NCBI GenBank assembly: GCA_017612655.1
Contig: JAGAFM010000115.1
Span: 1-10,308, forward strand
Direction: 5' to 3'
Source: Clostridia bacterium
GTDB lineage: Bacteria > Bacillota > Clostridia > Oscillospirales > CAG-272
DNA length: 10,308 nucleotides
Made by a program: the position numbers and the translations under genes
Shown here: piece by piece, positions 5,692-10,308 of the stretch
Layout: each line of letters begins with the position of its first letter
Numbering within the stretch: the first letter of the stretch is position 1
The notes under the pieces: model-generated
What the model saw: only the letters and a program-made list of their open reading frames with translations
The model's database searches: none
What the model was told of the DNA's origin: nothing

Positions 5692-6680
5692 TTCGAATCG
5701 GAATTGCCGGATATGGAAATCTTGGAAAAGGCGTCGCGCTGGCTGTTCGGAAAAATCCGGATATGCGCCTAGCCGGCGTCCTGACACGCAGGGACCCATC
5801 GCAGTTATCCTCGTCGGAGATCGGCGCGCCGGTCTGGCCTTTGGGGGACGCAGCTTTACATGCAAAAGATATCGACGTTTTAATCCTTTGCGGAGGAAGC
5901 GCAACGGATCTTCCGGGAATGACTCCGGCCCTGGCCCGGGATTACCACGTAATTGACAGCTTCGATACGCACGCGAGCATCCCCGATCATTTTGCCAAGG
6001 TCGATCAGGCAAGCACTGAGACTGGCCATGTGGCGCTCATTTCCTGCGGCTGGGATCCGGGACTGTTCTCCATTGCCCGCCTGTTTGCGCAGAGCATCCT
6101 TCCCGACGCGGAAAACCCGGACAGTTATATGTTCTGGGGGCCGGGAGTAAGTCAGGGCCATTCGGATGCTGTCCGGAGAATTCCCGGCGTGATTGACGCA
6201 AGGCAGTATACCATTCCGGTTGAAACGGCAATCGAGGAGGTGCGGAACGGGGGATACCCGAAGTTCACTCCGAGACAGAAGCATAAACGGGTTTGTTATG
6301 TGGTCGCCGAAGCCGGGGCGGACAAGAAATCAATTGAGACCGCAATCAAGGAAATGCCGAATTATTTCTCGGATTACGATACTACGGTCAATTTCGTTTC
6401 GCTGGAAGAACTTCACGAAAAGCACCGCGGACTGCCTCACGGCGGGACAGTGATCCGCACGGGACGAACCGGAAACACAGAGGAACACAGGGAAACGATT
6501 GAATTCAAGCTTTCCCTGGATTCGAATCCCGAGTTTACGGCAAGCGTCCTTTGCGCCTATGCCCGTGCAGTATATCGGCTTTCTTTGAGAAAGTGTTTTG
6601 GCTGTAAGACCGTTTTTGATATTGCCCCAGCCGATCTTTCCCCGCTGTCCGGGGAAGAAATCCGAGCAAAACTGCTTTGA
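5688..6680 (+). CDS. ddh: meso-Diaminopimelate dehydrogenase
   Basis: This enzyme converts tetrahydrodipicolinate directly into meso-diaminopimelate with NADPH and ammonia in one step, bypassing the four-step acyl routes. The protein is 330 residues, the usual size. Motifs shared with Corynebacterium Ddh include the NADP-binding GYGNLGKG (9-16), the substrate segment WDPGLFSIAR, the block FWGPGVSQGHSDAVRRIPGV, MPNYF, GLPHGG, and NPEFTAS near the C-terminus. The open frame extends upstream, but the ATG at 5688 is chosen because homologues begin MxxIRIGIxGYGNLG and AGGGAG (5675-5680) is seven bases before it. It overlaps dapB by four bases and is 17 bases from lysA. Product meso-diaminopimelate serves both lysine and peptidoglycan synthesis. 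Confidence 0.96.
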   Translation: MIRIGIAGYGNLGKGVALAVRKNPDMRLAGVLTRRDPSQLSSSEIGAPVWPLGDAALHAKDIDVLILCGGSATDLPGMTPALARDYHVIDSFDTHASIPDHFAKVDQASTETGHVALISCGWDPGLFSIARLFAQSILPDAENPDSYMFWGPGVSQGHSDAVRRIPGVIDARQYTIPVETAIEEVRNGGYPKFTPRQKHKRVCYVVAEAGADKKSIETAIKEMPNYFSDYDTTVNFVSLEELHEKHRGLPHGGTVIRTGRTGNTEEHRETIEFKLSLDSNPEFTASVLCAYARAVYRLSLRKCFGCKTVFDIAPADLSPLSGEEIRAKLL

Positions 6681-6697
6681 TTGGAAGGGAGCCCCTT

Positions 6698-7993
6698 ATG
6701 CTTCATTCGAATTTAACCGTAGGATCGAACGGACACCTGTTCTTCAACGGAGCGGATACAGTCTCTCTGGCTGAAAAGTACGGCACGCCGCTCTATCTGC
6801 TGGACACGGATCGGGTTCGGGAACGCTGCCGTCTATACAGAGAGACGATGAAAGAAGCGTTTACGCCGGACTCGGAACCGCTTTACGCGAGCAAGGCGCT
6901 CTCCGTCAAAGGAGTGTACCGGATCTGCCGGGAAGAGGGAATATCAGCCGACGTGGTGTCCTGCGGCGAGATCTATACTGCTGTACAGGCAGGATTCCCG
7001 GCCGAAAAACTCTATTTTCATGGAAATGCAAAGACCGGGGAGGATCTCGACTACGCACTAGGACAGGGCGTCGGGTTTTTCGTCGTTGATAATGAGACGG
7101 AATTGAGACGGTTGAACGAAAAGGCCGGGGATCGGGGAGTCAGACAGAAAATCCTTCTCAGGCTGACGCCCGGGGTGGATCCTCACACTTTTGAAGCGGT
7201 CAACACCGGAAAGATCGATTCGAAATTTGGGGCGGCCATTGCAACCGGTCAGGCGGAGAGTCTGTTTGTCTGTGCCCAAAAATGCCCCAACCTTTCTGTG
7301 ATGGGAATTCACTGTCACATCGGCTCTCAGATTTTCGATGTCAAACCGTTCTGTGACGCCGTCGACATGGTGCTTACCTTTTTAAATCACATAAAAGAAA
7401 AGTATTCTTTTGTCACCGAAATCGTCAACCTTGGCGGCGGGATCGGAATCCGTTACCGAGAGGAAGATCCGGTTATTGATATCCGGGAAACGATTTTGCA
7501 CATCGGAAGCTTTCTGAAGAGAAAATGCTGTGAGCTCTCATATCCGATGCCCAGGGTGCTGATGGAGCCCGGGAGGAGTATTGTAGCCGATGCAGGTCTT
7601 ACTCTCTACACGGTTCAAAATGTTAAGGTGATCCCCGAGTTTAAACAGTATGTCGCTATTGACGGAGGGATGGCGGATAATCCCCGCTATGCGTTGTATA
7701 GGTCTCGATTGACCGCTCTGATTGCCGACCGTGCGGGTGAACCCCCTGTTTTTCAGTGTACAGTTGCCGGAAGATGTTGTGAATCGGGTGATCTGATCGG
7801 CGAAGAGATGTTCATTCAGACACCAAGAATCGGCGATCGTCTAGCTGTTCTTGTGACAGGGGCGTACAATTTCTCAATGTCTTCTCACTACAATGCTCTT
7901 CCAACTCCGCCAATCGTTGCTGTGTCAGGTGGAGCTGATTCAATTCTTGTTCGAAGAGAATCCCTGGAGGATTTAACTATCAGGCAGGAATGA
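6698..7993 (+). CDS. lysA: Diaminopimelate decarboxylase
   Basis: This enzyme decarboxylates meso-diaminopimelate to L-lysine, the last step of the pathway, as a pyridoxal-phosphate enzyme of the fold III alanine racemase type. The 431 residues match the family. Visible elements are the cofactor lysine Lys66 in YASKALS, the HCHIGSQ block with His207, NLGGGIGIRY (244-253) that binds the cofactor phosphate, EPGRS at 290-294, and the catalytic cysteine Cys361 in CESGD. TGAYNFSMSSHYN near 387-399 supplies the substrate/cofactor tyrosine. An upstream TTG at 6677 is possible, but ATG 6698 has AAGGGAG (6685-6691) six bases before it. It closes the operon and is followed by a strong terminator, 15 bases after the stop. 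Confidence 0.97.
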   Translation: MLHSNLTVGSNGHLFFNGADTVSLAEKYGTPLYLLDTDRVRERCRLYRETMKEAFTPDSEPLYASKALSVKGVYRICREEGISADVVSCGEIYTAVQAGFPAEKLYFHGNAKTGEDLDYALGQGVGFFVVDNETELRRLNEKAGDRGVRQKILLRLTPGVDPHTFEAVNTGKIDSKFGAAIATGQAESLFVCAQKCPNLSVMGIHCHIGSQIFDVKPFCDAVDMVLTFLNHIKEKYSFVTEIVNLGGGIGIRYREEDPVIDIRETILHIGSFLKRKCCELSYPMPRVLMEPGRSIVADAGLTLYTVQNVKVIPEFKQYVAIDGGMADNPRYALYRSRLTALIADRAGEPPVFQCTVAGRCCESGDLIGEEMFIQTPRIGDRLAVLVTGAYNFSMSSHYNALPTPPIVAVSGGADSILVRRESLEDLTIRQE

Positions 7994-8008
7994 TTCATAT
8001 GTTTTCTT

Positions 8009-8063
8009 GGCGGCGGAAGCCCACTCTTCTTGAAGGGTGGGAGAAGCCGCCTTTTCCTTTTCT
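8009..8063 (+). terminator. Lysine operon terminator
   Basis: A two-part hairpin closes the operon. The outer stem is GGCGGC (8009-8014) with GCCGCC (8046-8051). The inner stem runs from CCCACTCTT to AAGGGTGGG (about 8020-8041), 9 pairs including one G-U, with a 4-base CTTG loop. The tail TTTTCCTTTTCTT follows at once. Confidence 0.93.
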
Positions 8064-8115
8064 TCCCTTGCTAGGCTATGTACCTTTCAATCGCCGCAGA
8101 TAATATTTCGCCAAG

Positions 8116-8154
8116 TTGACACTCCCCCCCGGCTTCAGCCGTGGGGAGTGTCAA
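8116..8154. repeat. Long hairpin resembling an IS200/IS605-type element end
   Basis: TTGACACTCCCC (8116-8127) and GGGGAGTGTCAA (8143-8154) are a perfect 12-bp inverted repeat. Inside it is a smaller stem, GGC-TTCA-GCC (8131-8140). The CCCC-GGCTTCAGCC-GTGGGG core is like the subterminal hairpins recalled from IS200/IS605 and TnpB-bearing elements of Clostridia, which the transposase recognises in single-stranded form. No tnpA or tnpB reading frame is present nearby, so this would be a relic or a short non-autonomous unit. It lacks a T-run and sits 52 bases past an excellent terminator, so a terminator role is unlikely. It lies at the border between the lysine operon and the accessory ATPase region. 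Confidence 0.55.
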
Positions 8155-8263
8155 TATATCACACTATATGTACGAAATAAAGGAAACTTCGCTGCGTTGT
8201 CGTTTCTGCGGGGTAACGCCGGTAAAAAAGATTCTCCGGCATCATATATTTACATCAAAATCC

Positions 8264-8292
8264 TTGTCAAGAACGCAATCCGGTGCTAAAAT
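8264..8292 (+). promoter_or_regulatory. Promoter of the DUF4143 ATPase gene
   Basis: TTGTCA (8264-8269) and TAAAAT (8287-8292) are 17 bases apart, one mismatch in each box. Transcription would start near 8299, about 30 bases before the ATG at 8330. The rest of 7994-8329 holds the operon terminator, the long hairpin and AT-rich sequence, with a weak GCCGG/CCGGC hairpin near 8214-8240. Confidence 0.72.
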
Positions 8293-8329
8293 AAAGTGAA
8301 CTTTACAAATGCTCTACTGGAGGTTCACC

Positions 8330-9556
8330 ATGGAATATATAAAACGAGACTTGGAGCGAAAGTTTCTTCACATGAGTTCTGCTTTCAAGGCTGTCATGGT
8401 TGTCGGCGCCCGACAGGTCGGCAAATCCACTATGCTAAAGCATCTTGCAAAAGATCAAAGCCGGACTTATGTGACAATGGACGATACCCAGCTTCGTACC
8501 TTCGCACAGACCGATCCGAAACTTTTTTTGCAGACATATCAGCCCCCGCTCCTCATTGACGAGGTGCAGAAAGCGCCGGAGCTATTTGAAGAGATCAAGA
8601 TCCTTTGCGACGAAAGCGACGAGCGCGGACAATTCTGGCTAACCGGATCACAAAGCAAAAAGCTTGTAAAGAAAGCGGGCGACTCTCTTGCCGGACGGCT
8701 TTGCATTCTGAAGATGTACAGTCTTTCCGCAAGGGAGAAACTTGGCGTCGATCCTGCGGACGATCTCGATTTTTCTCTTAGATCCCTGGCAGCGCGCAAG
8801 AAACTGTTCGGGCAGAACAATATTCTCACCACTTTTGAAAACATTTGGCGCGGCGGTCTTCCCGACGTACAGGAAAAGGACGAGGAGCAGCTCGGCGAGT
8901 ATTTCAATTCCTATATCGAAACCTACCTGATGAGAGACGCGGTGGACGATTACGGCATTGCCGATACCGAGGGCTTCCGCACATTTTTGCGTGCCTGCGC
9001 CGCATTTGCCGGTCAGCTTGTAAACTATAACGATCTCGGTGCTTCCGCTGGTGTGTCCGGCGTGACGGCGAAGGATTGGGTGAAGGTTTTACAGTCTATG
9101 GGGATCATCTTCCTGCTTGAACCGTATGCCTCCAATGAACTGAAACGGCTGATTAAGACGCCGAAACTCTATTTCTGCGATACCGGCTTTTGCTCGTATT
9201 TGTCTTTCTGGACGACGCGGGACGTGCTTATGAATGGTGCGGCGAGCAGACATTATTACGAGAATTACGTGATCGCCGAGTTACTGCGTCATTACGCGTA
9301 CGGTAAAAATAAAGTCAACCTCAATTTCTATCGGGACAATAAAATGAAAGAAATCGACCTGATTATCGAGGAGGACGGCGTTCTCCATCCCGTGGAGATC
9401 AAGAAATCGAGCGCCCCCGACAAAAGCGCGGCAAAATCCTTCTCCGTGCTGAAGAGTACCGAGCGCCCTGTCGGAACCGGCGTCGTGTTCTGTATGTCGG
9501 ACGTCGTGCTTCCGCTCGATGAAAACACGTTGATCGTCCCGTCAAACCTTATTTGA
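8330..9556 (+). CDS. AAA ATPase with C-terminal DUF4143 domain
   Basis: This is a complete 408-residue ATPase of the AAA_14/DUF4143 type, a very common but poorly understood accessory family of anaerobes. The N-terminal half has Walker A GARQVGKST (26-34), Walker B LLIDEV (74-79) and a sensor-like LTGS (104-107). It then has SLAGR at about 119-123. A middle region (about 225-275) resembles a winged-helix domain. The C-terminal half has the DUF4143 pattern, with YENYVIAELL, then FYRDNKMKEIDLII and HPVEIKKS. These form a PD-(D/E)xK-like set with Asp343, Glu356 and Lys358, so nuclease-type activity is possible but unproven. ATG 8330 is chosen because GGAGG (8319-8323) lies six bases upstream; ATG 8309 has no such site. 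It has its own promoter, and its stop directly abuts a truncated marR gene. Function in the cell is not known. Confidence 0.88.
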   Translation: MEYIKRDLERKFLHMSSAFKAVMVVGARQVGKSTMLKHLAKDQSRTYVTMDDTQLRTFAQTDPKLFLQTYQPPLLIDEVQKAPELFEEIKILCDESDERGQFWLTGSQSKKLVKKAGDSLAGRLCILKMYSLSAREKLGVDPADDLDFSLRSLAARKKLFGQNNILTTFENIWRGGLPDVQEKDEEQLGEYFNSYIETYLMRDAVDDYGIADTEGFRTFLRACAAFAGQLVNYNDLGASAGVSGVTAKDWVKVLQSMGIIFLLEPYASNELKRLIKTPKLYFCDTGFCSYLSFWTTRDVLMNGAASRHYYENYVIAELLRHYAYGKNKVNLNFYRDNKMKEIDLIIEEDGVLHPVEIKKSSAPDKSAAKSFSVLKSTERPVGTGVVFCMSDVVLPLDENTLIVPSNLI

Positions 9557-9889
9557 CGGGTAGCTACCTACACGCAGTACGTTGTGATGATGGTGCTTTG
9601 GGAATTCGGCGGTATGACGGAGGGCGAACTCGGTAAAAAAGTTTATCTTGACTCGGGAACACTGACACCACTTTTGAAACGGTTGGAAAAGCAGGGATAC
9701 ATCACTAGTGTCCGACCGGAAACAAATGAAAGAAAATTGTTTATTGAACTGACGGCTGCGGGAGATGCGCTGAAGGATCGGGCAATAGAAGTGCCGTGCG
9801 AAATGGATGGTTGTCTGAAACTCGACGCAACCGAGCGTATGCAGTTAAAGAAATTACTTGATAAAGCAATCATACAAACGGAGGTATAA
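9557..9889 (+). pseudogene. MarR-family regulator lacking its N-terminal part
   Basis: The frame encodes the winged-helix part of a MarR/OhrR-type regulator. Recognisable homology begins at about 9566 with TYTQYVVMMVLWEF and continues through ELGKKVYLDSGTLTPLLKRLEKQGYI (recognition helix) and NERKLFIELTAAG (wing) to a helical C-terminus, LKKLLDKAI. Family members carry about 40 residues before the TYxQY motif, including helix 1 of the dimer interface and, in OhrR, a peroxide-sensing cysteine. Here those are missing: the ATPase stop codon (9554-9556) lies in the same frame only nine bases before TYTQY. Possible restarts at GTG 9584 or ATG 9587 lack a ribosome binding site and would lose still more. 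It is therefore probably non-functional. The metallo-hydrolase gene begins two bases after its stop. A restarted short protein cannot be excluded. Confidence 0.8.
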
Positions 9890-9891
9890 AA

Positions 9892-10308
9892 ATGGAGATC
9901 AAAGCGGTAAAATTCAGAAAAGACGGGTTTTATACCCAACCCTTCATCTTCGGCGGTGAGGAAGGAGTGGAAAGATACGATAAGAATATACGCTATCGCG
10001 GCAGTTTGCAGAATTATCTGATCGACACAGGCGACGAGGTGATCCTTGTTGATACCGGGCTCCCCGCAAAAACACCGGAAGAAGTACCGGACGAAAACAG
10101 CCCGATCTTTACCGGAAAAGATATCTGCAGTTATATGGAGGCGTTTGCCGCGCTCGGCTATAAGCCGGAGCAGGTCACGAAGATCCTGCTCACACATAAG
10201 CACGCCGACCATTCCGGAGATCTGCGCTCTTTTCCGAATGCGAAGGTTTACGTAGGTGCGGAGGAAATATCCGCTTCCGAGCTTCAGGGACTTGATAATA
10301 TCGTGCCC
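9892..10308 (+). CDS. Metallo-beta-lactamase-fold hydrolase (3' end outside window)
   Basis: The first 139 residues of a metal-dependent hydrolase of the metallo-beta-lactamase superfamily are visible, and the frame is open to the window edge. The first metal-binding motif, HKHADH (102-107) inside LLTHKHADHSGD, supplies His102, His104, Asp106 and His107. The strand-turn LIDTGDEVILVDTGLP (43-58) before it is typical, as is the 45-residue spacing. The arrangement resembles lactonase-like members (AiiA type), but the substrate cannot be told from this part. ATG 9892 has CGGAGG (9879-9884) seven bases upstream, within the end of the marR remnant. The original gene pair was probably a MarR regulator with its target enzyme. 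Expression may now depend on the ATPase promoter. Confidence 0.88.
   Translation, partial: MEIKAVKFRKDGFYTQPFIFGGEEGVERYDKNIRYRGSLQNYLIDTGDEVILVDTGLPAKTPEEVPDENSPIFTGKDICSYMEAFAALGYKPEQVTKILLTHKHADHSGDLRSFPNAKVYVGAEEISASELQGLDNIVP

Noticed and set aside
8116..8154. The long hairpin read as a second terminator or as a promoter because its left arm contains TTGACA.
   Set aside because: No T-run follows the hairpin, and no TATAAT-like box lies 16-18 bases after the TTGACA; the sequence there is GC-rich.
8168..8299. A 43-codon frame (MYEIKETSLRCRFCG...) between the hairpin and the ATPase gene, with a CxxC pair.
   Set aside because: There is no ribosome binding site or promoter for it. It overlaps the likely ATPase promoter, and only one CxxC is present. 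Not recognised as any family.

Overview
The window looks like a chromosomal segment of an anaerobic member of the Bacillota, probably class Clostridia. GC content is moderate (about half). The evidence is a lysine riboswitch with an attenuator, strong sigma-A type promoters with 17-bp spacers, Gram-positive ribosome binding sites (AAAGGAG/GGAGG type), tRNA genes without an encoded CCA end, two small lipoproteins, a ROK sugar kinase and a DapA-DapB-Ddh-LysA lysine route. No ribosomal RNA or other strong taxonomic marker is present, so the placement is an inference.

Region 1 (1-2680): a ROK-family sugar kinase on the minus strand is divergent from a plus-strand pair. The pair is a shortened LacI-type regulator whose stop codon overlaps the start of an NTF2-like lipoprotein. 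The roughly 370-bp divergent region carries two near-consensus promoters, one for each side, and several LacI-type operator-like sequences. The regulator keeps the DNA-binding domain but seems to lack one lobe of its sugar-sensing domain. A bidirectional terminator closes the pair.

Region 2 (2679-3599): two tandem glycine tRNA genes (anticodons CCC and GCC) lie on the minus strand behind a consensus promoter. A second small lipoprotein, resembling DUF4358, follows on the plus strand.

Region 3 (3666-8063): a lysine biosynthesis operon consisting of consensus promoter, lysine riboswitch, intrinsic terminator, dapA, dapB, ddh and lysA, then a strong terminator. These four enzymes take aspartate semialdehyde plus pyruvate to L-lysine by the meso-diaminopimelate dehydrogenase shortcut, so no succinylated or acetylated intermediates are needed. 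The end of the riboswitch P1 helix can pair with the 5' arm of the terminator, which gives a clear lysine-off switch.

Region 4 (8064-10308): an accessory patch. It has a long hairpin resembling an IS200/IS605-type end, then a complete AAA ATPase with a DUF4143-type C-terminal half and its own promoter. Directly after its stop codon comes a MarR-family regulator lacking its N-terminal part, then a metallo-beta-lactamase-fold hydrolase that runs off the window. The layout suggests that arrival of the ATPase gene cut or replaced the 5' end of a marR-hydrolase operon.

Nothing here is clearly a new defence or mobile system. The most unusual items are the single-lobe LacI-like regulator coupled to a lipoprotein and the ATPase/MarR junction.
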